A stretch of DNA of 64,000 bases from Candidatus Kuenenia stuttgartensis (GCA_943330235.2 CALQGY020000001.1:1-64000), one strand, 5' to 3'; numbered from the stretch's first letter, positions 35,537-45,316 are shown. Numbers and translations: made by a program. The notes: a model not told the origin generated them from the sequence alone.

Positions 35537-36245
35537 CCGTCCGTTCACGCCGGCACGCCGACGCGGTCACGAGATTCTCGATGACCCGTCGCACGACCCG
35601 GCGCTCGCCGAGCGCTCGTTGCGCGATGTGGCACTGGCCAACCGACTGTTCGGCGGCCGGCGCGCCATCGTGCGCGAAGTGCTCGGTGTTCTGAACAGGG
35701 CTCCCGCCCCAGCCACCCTCTCGCTGCTCGATATCGGCACGGGGCTGGGCGACATCCCGGCCGACGCCGCCCGCCGCGCACGCGCACACGGGCGGACGCT
35801 CACGACCATCGGCTTCGAACTCGCACCGACGCTGGCGCACGCCGCGCACGCGCAGTGCACGTACGCCGTCGCCGGTGATGCGATGACGCTGCCGTTCGCT
35901 GACGCCAGTGTGGACATCATCACCTGCTCGCAGGTGCTGCACCACTTCGAGGATGGCCCGGCGGCACAGCTGCTGCGCGAATGCACGCGTGTGGCACGGC
36001 ACGCCGTCATCATCGGCGATCTGCGGCGCAGTTGGCTGGCCGTGGCCGGGCTCTGGCTTTCCTCGTTCGCGCTGGGCTTTCATCCCGTCAGCCGTCACGA
36101 CGGTGTCGTCTCCATTCTTCGCGGCTATACCCGTCGCGATCTGGACGCATTGATCACACGCGCCACCGGACAGCGCGCAACGGTACGTCACGCGCTCGGC
36201 TGGCGCGTGACCGCCGTCTGGCATCCGCACTCCACCGTAGCCTGA
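35484..36245 (+). CDS. Class I SAM-dependent methyltransferase
   Basis: The core has motif I LSLLDIGTGLGDIPADAARRA, an acidic motif II region (TIGFELAPTLAHAA), motif III DAMTLPFADASVDIITCSQVLHHFED and a UbiE/COQ5-like C-terminus. The conserved stretch EILDDPSHDPALAERSLRDVALANRLFGG lies before any ATG or GTG in the gap after the flavin reductase gene. Translation therefore probably begins at ATG 35484, inside the 3' end of that gene. The track start at 35280 is too far upstream. Methyltransferases of this subtype often sit beside polyketide synthases and flavin oxygenases, consistent with O- or C-methylation of the operon's product. Confidence 0.8.
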   Translation: MDAPCSTTAAATRISNADRPFTPARRRGHEILDDPSHDPALAERSLRDVALANRLFGGRRAIVREVLGVLNRAPAPATLSLLDIGTGLGDIPADAARRARAHGRTLTTIGFELAPTLAHAAHAQCTYAVAGDAMTLPFADASVDIITCSQVLHHFEDGPAAQLLRECTRVARHAVIIGDLRRSWLAVAGLWLSSFALGFHPVSRHDGVVSILRGYTRRDLDALITRATGQRATVRHALGWRVTAVWHPHSTVA

Positions 36246-36256
36246 GGGCTCCACCC

Positions 36257-36793
36257 ATGTCATCTCCCGTGCACGCGTTTGCCCTTGGCGATCTGCCGAC
36301 CGATCGACTCATGAAGACGGTGGACGAGCGACTCGTGCGGGCGCCGCTTGCGCGCATCTTCGAGATCGCGCGCGAGGTGGAGCATTGGCCCGCGTATCTC
36401 GCGCATTATCGCTTCGTCCGCTTTCGCGAGCGACGCGCCGACGGCGGCGGCATCGTGGAGATGGCGGCCAACCGGCCGTTTGGCGCCGTGAACTGGCCCA
36501 CCTGGTGGCTGTCGGAAATGGCGGTCAATCACGAGGTGCCGTGGGTACGTTACCGACACATCGGCGGCGTCACGACCGGCATGGATGTCGAATGGAATTT
36601 CACGGAAACGCCTGAGGGCACCATGACGCGCATCATTCACGTGTGGAACGGCCCGTCCTGGCCGGTAGTTGGCGCGTTCGCGGCCACGCAGATCATCGGT
36701 CCCGTGTTCGTGCATGGCATCGCGTCGCGCACGCTGGAAGGATTGGCGCGCGCCGCTGAACGGACGCCCCAGCACACGGGGACGCGCGCATGA
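36257..36793 (+). CDS. SRPBCC-family polyketide cyclase/aromatase-like protein
   Basis: Starting at ATG 36257 gives 178 residues; the track start lies in the methyltransferase gene. The protein has the START/Bet v1-like plan: [37 protein letters not shown] at the N-terminus, a central antiparallel sheet and a long C-terminal helix ([17 protein letters not shown]). The 'vxAPxxxifxxaxDxExWPxxl' opening is characteristic of polyketide cyclases and aromatases, and of COQ10-type proteins. It overlaps the ketosynthase gene by 4 bp, favouring a role in folding or cyclising that enzyme's product. COQ10-like quinone binding is the alternative. Confidence 0.8.
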   Translation: MSSPVHAFALGDLPTDRLMKTVDERLVRAPLARIFEIAREVEHWPAYLAHYRFVRFRERRADGGGIVEMAANRPFGAVNWPTWWLSEMAVNHEVPWVRYRHIGGVTTGMDVEWNFTETPEGTMTRIIHVWNGPSWPVVGAFAATQIIGPVFVHGIASRTLEGLARAAERTPQHTGTRA

Positions 36794-38055
36794 GCGATCA
36801 CACCGCCACCATGCGCGCACCGCGACGCCGCGTTGCCATTACCGGTATCGGCTGCGTGATGCCGCTGGGCACGGGCGTCGAGGCCATGTGGTCTGGGCTG
36901 CGCGCCGAACAGTCGGTGGTGCGCGCGGGCACGCGCTTCGACACCTCCATCTTCCGCAGTCAGTGCGCCGCCGAAGTGGACGGTTTCAACGCCGAGGACT
37001 ATCTCGATCCGCGGCGCGTCAAGCGCCTGGACCGCTTCGGCCAGTTCAGCGTGGTCAGCGCGCAGCTGGCCCTCAAAGATTCCGGTCTCGACCTCGACAC
37101 CGAAGATCGCGAGCGCGTGGGCGCGATGATGGGCACCGCCCTCGGTGGCATCGCCTACGCTGAGCTGCAAGCGGCCAAGTTCATGCGCGGCGGACTGCGC
37201 GACGTGGACGCGACCCTCGCCCTCGCCGTCTTTGGTGGCTCGTCCAGCTGCAACATCGCCATCGAGTTCGGCGTGTCAGGCCCGAACTGCACGAATGCGA
37301 TGAGCTGCGCATCGGGGGCGATCGCCATTGGCGAGGCGTTCCGGCAAATCCGCGACGGCTATGCCGACATCATGATCGCCGGCGGCAGTGAATCACCACT
37401 GGCGACACTGTGCTTCGGCGCGTTCGCGCTCATCCGCGCGATGTCCACGCGCAACGACGACCCGCAGCACGCTTCGCGTCCGTTCGACCGGGACCGCGAC
37501 GGGTTCGTGATGGGCGAGGGCGCATCCGTGCTCATTTTGGAAGAGTGGGATCACGCCGTGGCACGCGGCGCGCGCATCTACGCGGAGCTGGCCGGCTTTG
37601 GCACCACCAACGACGCGCACCATATGACCGCCCCGCTCCCCAGCGGCGCCCAAGCCGCGCGATGCATGCGTCAGGCACTCGCCGACGCCGGTGTGACGCC
37701 CGAGCAGGTGGATTACATCAACGCGCACGGCAGCAGCACGCCGTTGAACGACCCCACCGAAACCACCGCCATCCGCACGGTGTTCGCGGACCACGCCTAT
37801 CGGGTGCCCGTCTCCAGCACCAAGGGCTACTACGGCCATGCCCTCGGCGCGTCAGGCGCGTTTGAAGCCGCCATCTCAGCGCTGGTCCTGCAACGCGGCT
37901 GGATACCGCCCACGCTCAACCTCACCACACCCGATCCGGAGTGCGATCTGGATTACGTGCCGAACACCGGACGCGATCTGGATGCGCGCGTGGTGCTGAG
38001 CAACAGTTTCGGGTTTGGTGGGATTAATGCCAGTCTCGTGTTCCGGAAAGACTGA
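36790..38055 (+). CDS. Beta-ketoacyl-ACP synthase (FabF/KAS II-type ketosynthase)
   Basis: The 421-residue thiolase-fold condensing enzyme has the complete Cys-His-His triad: Cys173 in [12 protein letters not shown], His313 in [11 protein letters not shown] and His350 in [14 protein letters not shown]. The length and the C-terminal [14 protein letters not shown] match FabF-type and type II polyketide ketosynthases. The active-site neighbourhood (SCASG rather than the FabF ACATG) and the partners (cyclase-like protein, methyltransferase, two flavin enzymes) suggest specialised rather than housekeeping synthesis. No acyl carrier protein, chain-length factor or acyltransferase is next to it. It closes the operon and is followed by a long inverted repeat. 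Confidence 0.9.
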   Translation: MSDHTATMRAPRRRVAITGIGCVMPLGTGVEAMWSGLRAEQSVVRAGTRFDTSIFRSQCAAEVDGFNAEDYLDPRRVKRLDRFGQFSVVSAQLALKDSGLDLDTEDRERVGAMMGTALGGIAYAELQAAKFMRGGLRDVDATLALAVFGGSSSCNIAIEFGVSGPNCTNAMSCASGAIAIGEAFRQIRDGYADIMIAGGSESPLATLCFGAFALIRAMSTRNDDPQHASRPFDRDRDGFVMGEGASVLILEEWDHAVARGARIYAELAGFGTTNDAHHMTAPLPSGAQAARCMRQALADAGVTPEQVDYINAHGSSTPLNDPTETTAIRTVFADHAYRVPVSSTKGYYGHALGASGAFEAAISALVLQRGWIPPTLNLTTPDPECDLDYVPNTGRDLDARVVLSNSFGFGGINASLVFRKD

Positions 38056-38065
38056 AGACATCAAC

Positions 38066-38167
38066 AACGACAACAGGGTGAAAACGTGAAAAGGTGATCA
38101 GTGAAAAGGTGATCAGTGCACCCTTTCACCGATCACCTTTTCACGTTTTCACCCTGTTCACGTCGTT
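38066..38167. repeat. Long inverted repeat between convergent genes (family member B)
   Basis: The arms 38066-38111 and 38119-38167 pair almost completely (AACAGGGTGAAAACGTGAAA and its complement are exact). The left arm also repeats GTGAAAAGGTGATCA in tandem. It shares the GTGA..GGTGATC core with the inverted repeat at 29303-29412. It lies between the ketosynthase gene and ppa and probably terminates both. Confidence 0.85.
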
Positions 38168-38171
38168 GCAG

Positions 38172-38708
38172 TCACCGTAAAAATGTATCCCGATACCGCT
38201 GCATGCTCTGCTTGATCACTTCCATCGCTTCCTCGCTCTTCTTCCACCCCGTGATCTCCATCCGCTTCCCTTCGAGATCTTTGTAAATCAGGAAGAAGTG
38301 TTCGACTTCCTTGAGGTAGTGCGGTGACAGATCGGCGATATCAAACACGTCGTGGAAGTACGGATCATCCGCCGGCACGGCGAGGATCTTGTCATCGGGC
38401 TCGCCCTTGTCCAGCATGCACAGCACGCCGATGGGGCGCGCCGAGATCTGACACCCCGGGAACGTGGGCTCGTTGATCTTCACGAGAATGTCGAGCGGAT
38501 CGTTATCCTCGTGCAGCGTCTGCGGAATGAATCCATAGTCGCTGGGATAATGGACGGCCGAGTACAGAACGCGGTCCAGTTTGAAGTGGCCGGTCTCTTT
38601 ATCCAGCTCGTACTTATTGCGCGATCCCGCGGGGATCTCGATGATGGCCGTCACCTGCTCCGGCGGATGCTTACCGGCGGGGATGTCGTGCCACGGATTA
38701 TGCAGCAT
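38172..38708 (-). CDS. ppa: Inorganic pyrophosphatase, family I
   Basis: The 178-residue soluble enzyme hydrolyses pyrophosphate, pulling biosynthetic reactions forward. The family signature is present as DNDPLDILV (about 68-76), with the metal-binding Asp residues. SRNKYELDKETG, VHYPSDYGFIPQT and the late KDLEGKRMEITGW also match family I. The ATG start fits. It is the last gene of the hemD-hemC-hemB-ppa run, 18 bp after hemB. Confidence 0.95.
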   Translation of the reverse strand: MLHNPWHDIPAGKHPPEQVTAIIEIPAGSRNKYELDKETGHFKLDRVLYSAVHYPSDYGFIPQTLHEDNDPLDILVKINEPTFPGCQISARPIGVLCMLDKGEPDDKILAVPADDPYFHDVFDIADLSPHYLKEVEHFFLIYKDLEGKRMEITGWKKSEEAMEVIKQSMQRYRDTFLR

Positions 38709-38726
38709 GGTCAGGGTGCTCCCGCG

Positions 38727-39737
38727 TCAGCGGTCACGCAACGCGGCCGCAGCCTCGAGCGCGAAATAGGTGATTATCAGATCGGCACCGGCACGAGCAA
38801 TGGCGACCAGGGATTCCATCATCGCGCGATTGCCATCCAGCCATCCGCGCTCCGCGGCGGCTTTGATCATCGAGTATTCGCCGCTCACCTGATAGGCCGC
38901 GAGCGGCATCCCGGTGTCCTGCTTGACCGCGGCGATGATATCGAGATACGCGCCAGCGGGTTTCACCATCAGGATGTCCGCGCCCTCGGCGACATCCAAC
39001 CGGACTTCGCGCAGCGCTTCCCGCGCGTTGGCCGGATCCATCTGGTAGCTGCGTCGATCGCCGAACGCTGGCGTCGATTCAGCGGCTTCGCGGAACGGCC
39101 CGTAAAACGCCGACGAATACTTCGCGGCATAGCTCATGATGGGCACGTGCTGGAACCCGGCACCATCCAGCGCACGCCGGAGGTGACCGATGCGACCATC
39201 CATCATGTCGCTGGGCGCAATGATATCCGCGCCGGCCTCCGCATGCGCCAGCGCCTCACGCGCCAGCAGATCCAGCGTCGCGTCGTTGTCCACGTCGCCG
39301 GAGGCGGTCAGCAGGCCGCAGTGGCCGTGATCGGTGTATTCGCACATGCACACATCCGTAACCACCAGCAACTGCGGAAAGTCGCGCTTCACGGCGCGGA
39401 CCGCTTCGGCCACCGGACCATGCGGATCCCACGCCGAGGATCCCGTCGCGTCTTTGGTATCCGGAATTCCGAACAACAGAATGCCGCCGATGCCCGCGGC
39501 CACCGCGCGCCCGGCGTCCAGCAATAGTTCATCAACCGACGTCTGAAACACACCGGGCATGGAGCCGATGGGCATGCGGATGCCGTGCCCGGAGCGCACG
39601 AACAGCGGCCAGAGAAACTGCGCCGCGTCCAAGCGGGTCTCGCGCACGGCGCGCCGCAGCGATTCGGTACGGCGCAAACGACGGAGCCGCACCGGCAAGT
39701 CGATGCCGCCCGTCGTGGAAGTCAGACTGGGCGTCAT
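38727..39737 (-). CDS. hemB: Delta-aminolevulinic acid dehydratase (porphobilinogen synthase)
   Basis: The 336-residue enzyme condenses two 5-aminolevulinate molecules to porphobilinogen. The two Schiff-base lysines lie in [16 protein letters not shown] and [15 protein letters not shown]. The zinc-type active-site cysteines are present as [14 protein letters not shown], so this is the Zn-dependent rather than the Mg-only Asp-rich form. Its start overlaps the hemC stop (ATGA), showing tight translational coupling. Confidence 0.96.
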   Translation of the reverse strand: MTPSLTSTTGGIDLPVRLRRLRRTESLRRAVRETRLDAAQFLWPLFVRSGHGIRMPIGSMPGVFQTSVDELLLDAGRAVAAGIGGILLFGIPDTKDATGSSAWDPHGPVAEAVRAVKRDFPQLLVVTDVCMCEYTDHGHCGLLTASGDVDNDATLDLLAREALAHAEAGADIIAPSDMMDGRIGHLRRALDGAGFQHVPIMSYAAKYSSAFYGPFREAAESTPAFGDRRSYQMDPANAREALREVRLDVAEGADILMVKPAGAYLDIIAAVKQDTGMPLAAYQVSGEYSMIKAAAERGWLDGNRAMMESLVAIARAGADLIITYFALEAAAALRDR

Positions 39738-40675
39738 GTCGCGCGCAGCTCCGCCAGAATGTGATGACCGCCGTCAGCATGCAGCTGGGCGGCGAGCGCC
39801 TGTCCCGCGCGTGCGGGTTCGTTCACGTCAACCGCCATGGATCCGCGCACGACCTGCGTGCCATCCACCGAGGCAATGATGCCGTGCAGGATCGGCCCCG
39901 ACACACCCGCCATCATAGCCGCGCCGATGGGCACCTGACATCCCCCTTCCAGCGCCGCCAGCAACGCGCGCTCGGCCGTGATGGCGGTGCGCGTGGGCGA
40001 GTGATCGAGCACGCGCAGAATGTCCATCATGGGTGCATCGTGCGCGCGCGCCTGCACGGCGATGGCGCCCTGCCCCGGTGCTCCCAGCCAATCCGGCGGA
40101 TCCAGCAAGGCCACGATGCGATCGCCAAGTCCCAAGCGGCGCAGACCGGCCGCGGCCAGCAGCGCGGCATCCACATCACCGGCATCGATCTTCCGCAGCC
40201 GCGTCCCCACGTTGCCGCGCAGCTCCAGCACCTCGAGATCAGGGCGTAGCGCGCGTAGCTGCGCGCGGCGGCGCAACGACGACGTCCCCACGCGCGCGCC
40301 GTGCGGCAATTCGTGCAACGACCGCGCCGTGACACCGGGCCCCGTAACCAGGGCATCGCGCGGATCTTCGCGCTCCAGCAACGCCACGATGGTCAGCCCC
40401 TCGGGATCGGCCGTTGGGAGATCCTTGAGGGAATGCACCGCACAGTCGGTACGCCCCGCGATCAAGTCGGCCTCAAGCTCCGCGGTGAACAACCCCTTTT
40501 CACCGATAGCCGAGAGTGGACGATCGAGGATGCGATCCCCGATGGTCGTGTACGTCACGAGTTCGCTGGCCACGCCGCGTTCCGCCAACAGCGCGGCCAC
40601 CTGACGCGCCTGGAACAGCGCCAGCTCTGAGGAGCGCGTCCCAATGCGGACGACGGGTTTCACAGAATCAGTCAT
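39734..40675 (-). CDS. hemC: Hydroxymethylbilane synthase (porphobilinogen deaminase)
   Basis: I use ATG 40675 ([16 protein letters not shown]) rather than the TTG at 40681. The 313-residue enzyme joins four porphobilinogens into hydroxymethylbilane. The cofactor-binding Cys is in [36 protein letters not shown]-type [16 protein letters not shown] and [17 protein letters not shown] are family motifs. The gene lies between hemD and hemB, all on the minus strand, in biochemical order. Confidence 0.96.
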   Translation of the reverse strand: MTDSVKPVVRIGTRSSELALFQARQVAALLAERGVASELVTYTTIGDRILDRPLSAIGEKGLFTAELEADLIAGRTDCAVHSLKDLPTADPEGLTIVALLEREDPRDALVTGPGVTARSLHELPHGARVGTSSLRRRAQLRALRPDLEVLELRGNVGTRLRKIDAGDVDAALLAAAGLRRLGLGDRIVALLDPPDWLGAPGQGAIAVQARAHDAPMMDILRVLDHSPTRTAITAERALLAALEGGCQVPIGAAMMAGVSGPILHGIIASVDGTQVVRGSMAVDVNEPARAGQALAAQLHADGGHHILAELRAT

Positions 40676-40683
40676 GCCCAATT

Positions 40684-41466
40684 CTATCGTGATCGGGTGT
40701 GCGCCGCGACGATGCTGCGCACGAAAGTGGCGGTCGTCGCGCTCTCAGACTCGACCTTCACTGGGAATCCTGCCAGGCGCGCCGCGCGTGCGGTAACCGG
40801 ACCAATGCAGGCCACCGGCAGTCGTCGCGCGTGCTCTGCCGGCAACGCGGCCAAGAGTGCGTCCACCGCACTCGGTGCGGCCACCGTCACCAGATCCAGC
40901 GCGCCCGCCGCGGCCAGCGCGCGTAGGGTCACCTGCCCATCCGGGTCCGGGGCGCTGCGATACACGGGAACCACATCCACCGCGGCGCCCAGCGCACGAA
41001 GACCGGCTGGCAAGACGTCGCGTGCCCCCTCCGCGGACGGGTACAGCATCTGCGCGCCCTCCACGTCACCGCGTGCGGCCATGGCATCCACCAGCCCTTC
41101 CGCCAAAAACCGCTCCGGCACGAGCGTCGCCCGCCACCCGTATTGTTCGGCCGCCTCCGCCGTGGCCGTCCCCACCACCGCGAGCTTGCGCGCACCGACC
41201 GCACTCCGCTGCGCCGACGACGTGGCCACGGCGGCCAGGTGGTGCACCGCGTTCGCGCTGGTCAGCAGCACCCAGTCGTACGACGCGAGTCGCGCCAACG
41301 CCTGCACCAGCGGCGCCGGATCCAGCGACTCAATGCGCGTCAGCGGAATCTCGGTGACCGAGGCGCCCTCGGCCCGCAACGCGTCGGCCAGCGGTCCCCC
41401 CCGCCCCTCCGCGCGCGTGACCGCGACGCGCAGCCCCTGCAGCGCGACCGACGCAGGCGTCGTCAT
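40684..41466 (-). CDS. hemD: Uroporphyrinogen-III synthase
   Basis: The track shows a 1073-residue ORF (40684-43905), but most of it is a shadow of acs. The real gene is the last 260 codons, from ATG 41466. The protein has the two-domain HemD plan: [24 protein letters not shown] at the start, [12 protein letters not shown] in domain 2, and [16 protein letters not shown]...[16 protein letters not shown] near the C-terminus. HemD family sequences are poorly conserved, and these are the expected anchor motifs. It cyclises hydroxymethylbilane to uroporphyrinogen III, directly after HemC, whose gene follows 8 bp later. Confidence 0.9.
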   Translation of the reverse strand: MTTPASVALQGLRVAVTRAEGRGGPLADALRAEGASVTEIPLTRIESLDPAPLVQALARLASYDWVLLTSANAVHHLAAVATSSAQRSAVGARKLAVVGTATAEAAEQYGWRATLVPERFLAEGLVDAMAARGDVEGAQMLYPSAEGARDVLPAGLRALGAAVDVVPVYRSAPDPDGQVTLRALAAAGALDLVTVAAPSAVDALLAALPAEHARRLPVACIGPVTARAARLAGFPVKVESESATTATFVRSIVAAHTRSR

Positions 41467-41700
41467 GCGCGCATCCCCGCGCACACGCACACGTCGGTCC
41501 GACGGGCGCGCAGCGGCCAGCATGTGCGGGGGGGCGTGGGCGTCTCGTCGGGCATGCGCCCAAGTGTAGCGACATCGCCCGTTGCATGCGACGCGGTGCG
41601 CCATGCAGCTTTGAGGACCGCACTCGTACGGTTTCCCTCCGCGGCACACGGCGGCACCATGTGGTGCCTCGCGCCGTCGCCCTCCGCCAATCTGCACGCC

Positions 41701-43665
41701 ATGAGCGATATCGACGTTCTCCTGCAAGAGCATCGAAAGTTCCCCCCGCCGGATGCCTTTCGTGCCAAGGCCCTCGTGGCCAGTCCGCGCCTGGCCGAGG
41801 ACGCCGCGATGGACCCGCTCAACTTCTGGGCGCGCGAAGCAGGTGAGCTGACGTGGAGCAAGCCGTGGGACACGGTCATGAACTGGACGCCGCCGCACGC
41901 GACATGGTTTGAGGGCGGTGAACTCAACGCGAGCGTCAACTGCGTCGATCGCCACATTCACGGCCCGCGCCGCAACAAGGCCGCGCTCATCTGGGAAGGC
42001 GAACCGGGTGACCGCCGCACCTTCACCTACTGGGATGTGTACCGCGAAGTGAACCTCGCGGCCAACATGCTCAAGCAGCTCGGCGTGCAGAAAGGCGACC
42101 GCGTCGCCATCTACCTGCCGATGATTCCCGAGGCGGTCTTCGCGATGCTCGCCTGCGCGCGCATCGGGGCGGTGCACACCGTCGTCTTTGGCGGGTTCTC
42201 CCCCGAGTCGCTGCGCGATCGGATCAACGATTGCCAGTGCAAGGTGCTCATCACCGCCGACGGTGGATACCGTCGCGGCCAGATTGTGCCGCTCAAGCGC
42301 AACGCCGACAAGGCGCTCGAAGACTGCCCCACCATCGAGCACGTCCTGGTCGTCATGCGCCGCCGTAGCGGTGTGGGCGACGAGATGTTCGCCGAGATGA
42401 AGGAGGGGCGGGATCATTGGTGGCATCGCCTGAAGCGGGACGTGCCACGCGAGTGCGCGCCCGAGCCGATGGCCGCCGAGGATCTGTTGTTCATCCTCTA
42501 CACGTCGGGCACGACCGGAAAGCCCAAGGGCATCGTGCATACCACCGGCGGCTACCTCACCGGCGCCTACGCGACGTCCAAGTATGTCTTCGACCTGAAG
42601 GACGAAGACGTTTATTGGTGCACCGCCGACATCGGCTGGATTACCGGCCACTCGTATCTCGTCTACGGCCCCATGGCCAACGGCGCGACGTGCGTGGTGT
42701 ACGAGGGCGCGCCCGATTGGCCGGAGAAGGACCGGTTCTGGGAAATCTGCGAGCGCTATGGCGTCACCATTTTCTACACGGCGCCCACGGCGATTCGCGC
42801 GTTCATGAAGTGGGGCGAGGCGTACGTCACGAAGCACGATCTGTCGCAGCTTCGCCTGCTGGGCTCCGTCGGCGAACCGATCAATCCTGAAGCGTGGATG
42901 TGGTACCATCGCGTCATCGGCAAGGAGCGGTGTCCCATCGTGGATACGTGGTGGCAGACGGAAACCGGCGCCATCATGATCACGCCGCTGCCGGGCGTGA
43001 CCAGCACGACGCCCGGATCGGCTACCACTCCGTTCCCCGGGATCCGCGCCGCGCTGCTCGATGCCGACGGGAACGAGGTGCAGGTCGGCGGCGGCCTGCT
43101 GGCCATCACGCATCCGTGGCCGTCCATGCTGCGCACCATCTGGGGCGACGACCAGCGGTACGTGGACACGTACTTCTCCAAGTGGCCGGGGCGTCCGGAC
43201 CTCTACTTCCCGGGCGACGGCGTCAAACGCGACGACGAGGGCTTCTACTGGATTCTCGGGCGCGTCGATGACGTGCTCAATGTCGCCGGGCATCGCATCG
43301 GCACGATGGAAGTGGAAAGCGCCCTCGTGGATCATCCCTCGGTGGCCGAGGCCGCGGTCGTCGGCAAGTCGCACGAACTCAAGGGACAGGCCATTGCGGC
43401 GTTCGTGACGTTGCGGGCGGGCTTTCAACAGAGCAGCGCCTTGCGCGACGAATTGCGTGAACACGTCGCCATGAAGATCGGCGCGCTCGCGCGCCCGGAC
43501 GACATCCTGTTCAGTGCCGATCTCCCGAAGACGCGCTCCGGCAAGATCATGCGGCGCCTGCTGCGTGATATCGCCGAAGGCCGCGCACTGGGCGACACGA
43601 CGACACTGGCAGATCCCAGCGTGGTCGCCAGCCTCAAAGATCAGTACGAGGCGCAGGAGTCGTAG
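41701..43665 (+). CDS. acs: Acetyl-CoA synthetase
   Basis: From ATG 41701 the product is 654 residues, the usual Acs length; the track start at 41143 runs into the antisense hemD. It activates acetate to acetyl-CoA through acetyl-AMP. The P-loop [69 protein letters not shown] and the acetylation-controlled lysine in [17 protein letters not shown] are all present. The 234-bp gap to hemD should hold divergent promoters. A strong hairpin follows the gene. Confidence 0.96.
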   Translation: MSDIDVLLQEHRKFPPPDAFRAKALVASPRLAEDAAMDPLNFWAREAGELTWSKPWDTVMNWTPPHATWFEGGELNASVNCVDRHIHGPRRNKAALIWEGEPGDRRTFTYWDVYREVNLAANMLKQLGVQKGDRVAIYLPMIPEAVFAMLACARIGAVHTVVFGGFSPESLRDRINDCQCKVLITADGGYRRGQIVPLKRNADKALEDCPTIEHVLVVMRRRSGVGDEMFAEMKEGRDHWWHRLKRDVPRECAPEPMAAEDLLFILYTSGTTGKPKGIVHTTGGYLTGAYATSKYVFDLKDEDVYWCTADIGWITGHSYLVYGPMANGATCVVYEGAPDWPEKDRFWEICERYGVTIFYTAPTAIRAFMKWGEAYVTKHDLSQLRLLGSVGEPINPEAWMWYHRVIGKERCPIVDTWWQTETGAIMITPLPGVTSTTPGSATTPFPGIRAALLDADGNEVQVGGGLLAITHPWPSMLRTIWGDDQRYVDTYFSKWPGRPDLYFPGDGVKRDDEGFYWILGRVDDVLNVAGHRIGTMEVESALVDHPSVAEAAVVGKSHELKGQAIAAFVTLRAGFQQSSALRDELREHVAMKIGALARPDDILFSADLPKTRSGKIMRRLLRDIAEGRALGDTTTLADPSVVASLKDQYEAQES

Positions 43666-43690
43666 TCCACGTCCGCGCCGGCGACACGAT

Positions 43691-43736
43691 ACGATACGAC
43701 CACGGCACCGCCTTCGCGGTGCCGTGGTCGTATCGT
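43691..43736. terminator. Bidirectional hairpin between acs and a DsbA-like gene
   Basis: A perfect 21-bp inverted repeat, ACGATACGACCACGGCACCGC with its complement, has a 4-nt CTTC loop. It lies between convergent genes and has no T tract. Confidence 0.8.
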
Positions 43737-43768
43737 GCCTCAAACGCGCAGCTAAACGGCCGTGCGCC

Positions 43769-44491
43769 TTACTTCTTCGTGCTGTCCGCCGCCTTGGGCG
43801 CCTTGGGCAGCGCCGCGTTGAGCGAATCGACGACGTGCTTGATCTCGTCGGCGGTGATGGAGCCCGGAAAGACCTGATTGCCAATGATGATCGTCGGCGT
43901 GCCATTCACACCGCGGTCGGCGCCGGCTTTCTGATTCGCCTGAATGCGCGGCATGTTCTTCTGTGAGCTGACGCACTCGCCGTAGACCTTCATATCGAGG
44001 CCCAGTTGCTGGGCATAGCCATCAAAGAACTTGCGCGGGTTGCTGGTGGCCTGCGTGTTCCAGTCGAACTGCCCGGCAAAGATGGCGTCGTGCATCTCCC
44101 AGAACTTGCCCTGATCGGCCGCGCAGGACGCCGCCAGCGAGGCCGCCAGCGTGTTCTGATGCATGGGCAGCGGGAAATCGAAGTAGCGGAAGTTCGCGAG
44201 CCCCGCATCGATGATGCGCGTGCGCAGATCGGGTTCGGCCAGCGTCGCGAAGCGTCCGCACTGCGGGCACTCGAAGTCGCCGAACTCCATGATCGTGACG
44301 GCCGCGTTCGGATCGCCGCGCAGGTAGCCTTCCGCCTTGGGCAGAGTGGCCGTCGAGGCCGCATCCAGCGTCAGCGGTTTCTGCTTGCTGGCTTGCATCG
44401 CGTACCAGATGCTAGAACCGCCAGCGATCGCGAGCAGGAGCAGCATGCCGTAGAACGGCGTGCGGGATTTTGTTGGGGTAGCCTTTACCAC
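43769..44491 (-). CDS. Membrane-anchored DsbA-family thioredoxin-like protein
   Basis: I start at GTG 44491, preceded by GGAGAG at good spacing; the track start 44533 adds a basic, unlikely leader. The 240-residue protein has an N-terminal membrane anchor (TPFYGMLLLLAIAGGSSIWYAM) and a DsbA-type thioredoxin domain with active site FECPQCGRF and the cis-proline loop GVNGTPTIIIGNQVFPG. It should act in the periplasm on protein disulfides. A BdbD/DsbA role fits better than DsbC because there is no dimerisation domain. The partner DsbB/VKOR gene is not nearby. Confidence 0.88.
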   Translation of the reverse strand: MVKATPTKSRTPFYGMLLLLAIAGGSSIWYAMQASKQKPLTLDAASTATLPKAEGYLRGDPNAAVTIMEFGDFECPQCGRFATLAEPDLRTRIIDAGLANFRYFDFPLPMHQNTLAASLAASCAADQGKFWEMHDAIFAGQFDWNTQATSNPRKFFDGYAQQLGLDMKVYGECVSSQKNMPRIQANQKAGADRGVNGTPTIIIGNQVFPGSITADEIKHVVDSLNAALPKAPKAADSTKK

Positions 44492-44961
44492 GCGCTCTCC
44501 TCGTCGTCCGGCGACCCGCCGGTCGGTGTCCATGATTCGTCGTCACGCGGCCCGAATGTCCGCGTACGTGTCCGGTGTCGGACCGTCGTCAACCCGTGCT
44601 CGCCGGCTCGCACCCGTCACCACGGAACAAGCTACGAACCGGCGTGCGTGCTGGCTACGTCCGGATGCAGCTCCTGTCGCCGCCGCCCCCCAATACGCCC
44701 CGGTCCGGCGGTGCCCGCCGTGCCGCGCCACGCGGCCCTGCTGTGGTTCGGGGCCCCTTCTCTGTTCAACGCCGAGGGAGCCATGGGTGAGCAGCCAACG
44801 AAACGCCTGACCACGGCGTAGAACCTCTGGGACCAGACTCGCTGCCGCCGTTCAGGGGCCGCTAGGGTGGCCCTAGGAAGCTCGATACCTGTACGGTTAG
44901 ATTGTTCATGCTGACCGGATGCTCCGGTCCGCTTCGTTTTTCGGCGCATTACCCAGAGGAA
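44492..44961. other. 470-bp gene-free region upstream of a small ORF
   Basis: No supported coding gene lies between the DsbA-like start (minus) and the small ORF at 44962. Several track ORFs here overlap each other and have no recognisable features. The right half (44732-44862) can fold into a long hairpin and is listed separately. A short hairpin CTAGGG-TGG-CCCTAG follows at about 44863. An alternative upstream start (ATG 44908) for the small ORF also falls in this stretch. Confidence 0.5.
44732..44862. ncRNA. Possible structured RNA (6S-like long hairpin)
   Basis: The ends GCGGCCCTG and CAGGGGCCGC pair. Inside them GGTTC pairs with GAACC and ACGCCG with CGGCGT, separated by unpaired bulges of about 20 and 27 nt, giving a long rod with a central bubble. 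This general shape is that of 6S RNA, as is the internal GGTGAGCAGCC run. The fold was found by eye and no covariance support is available, so both identity and strand are open. Confidence 0.25.
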
Positions 44962-45231
44962 ATGGCTAAGCCCAAGCTTCGTCCGCGTCGCGACGTCATG
45001 GTGAATTCTCCATACCAGGAAGCCCGTGACGAGCTCTTCCAGCAGATCATGCAGTGCGGCGTCATCGGGTGTCATCCCGAAGACCAGAAGGAGTGGTTCG
45101 ATGCGACCCTGCAGTATCTCGCGGGCCGCTATCCCGAGCTCAAGCCGACGGAAGTCGGCGAGTTGAGAACGTTAGGCGAGCGCTTCGCTCAGCCTCCCAA
45201 GTCTCAGACGCAGGAAGCCGCCGCAGTCTGA
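44962..45231 (+). CDS. Small conserved-looking protein of unknown function
   Basis: The 89-residue product starts MAKPKLRPRRDVMVNSPYQEARDELFQQIMQCGVIGCHPEDQKEWFD. The chosen ATG follows AGAGGA closely; TTG 44902 and ATG 44908 in the same frame would add about 20 residues. The basic N-terminus is followed by a helical acidic/aromatic region with two Cys (MQCGVIGCH) and an Ala/Gln tail. No domain is recognised. A clear hairpin terminator lies 44 bp after the stop, which supports a real transcription unit. Confidence 0.65.
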   Translation: MAKPKLRPRRDVMVNSPYQEARDELFQQIMQCGVIGCHPEDQKEWFDATLQYLAGRYPELKPTEVGELRTLGERFAQPPKSQTQEAAAV

Positions 45232-45274
45232 TTGCGCAGCCCCGCGGTCTGGACAACGTCTCACGCAGTACGCG

Positions 45275-45300
45275 AACGCCTCCTGTCTCCAGGAGGCGTT
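45275..45300 (+). terminator. Hairpin terminator after the small ORF
   Basis: The stem AACGCCTCCTG/CAGGAGGCGTT with a TCTC loop is followed by TTTGTCGTT on the plus strand, 44 bp past the stop at 45231. Confidence 0.8.
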
Positions 45301-45316
45301 TGTCGTTGGTAGCGCC

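Noticed and set aside
31594-41466. A photosynthesis gene cluster suggested by V4R, geranylgeranyl-reductase-like and hem genes
   Set aside because: No bch, crt, puf or acsF genes are present; hemBCD are general heme genes and the flavoprotein is linked to a ketosynthase operon instead.
41467-43905. 1073-residue minus-strand ORF (40684-43905) read as one giant protein
   Set aside because: Only its last 260 codons match HemD. The rest is antisense to acs, is His/Arg-rich and has no recognisable domain; it is a frame-shadow of high-GC coding DNA.
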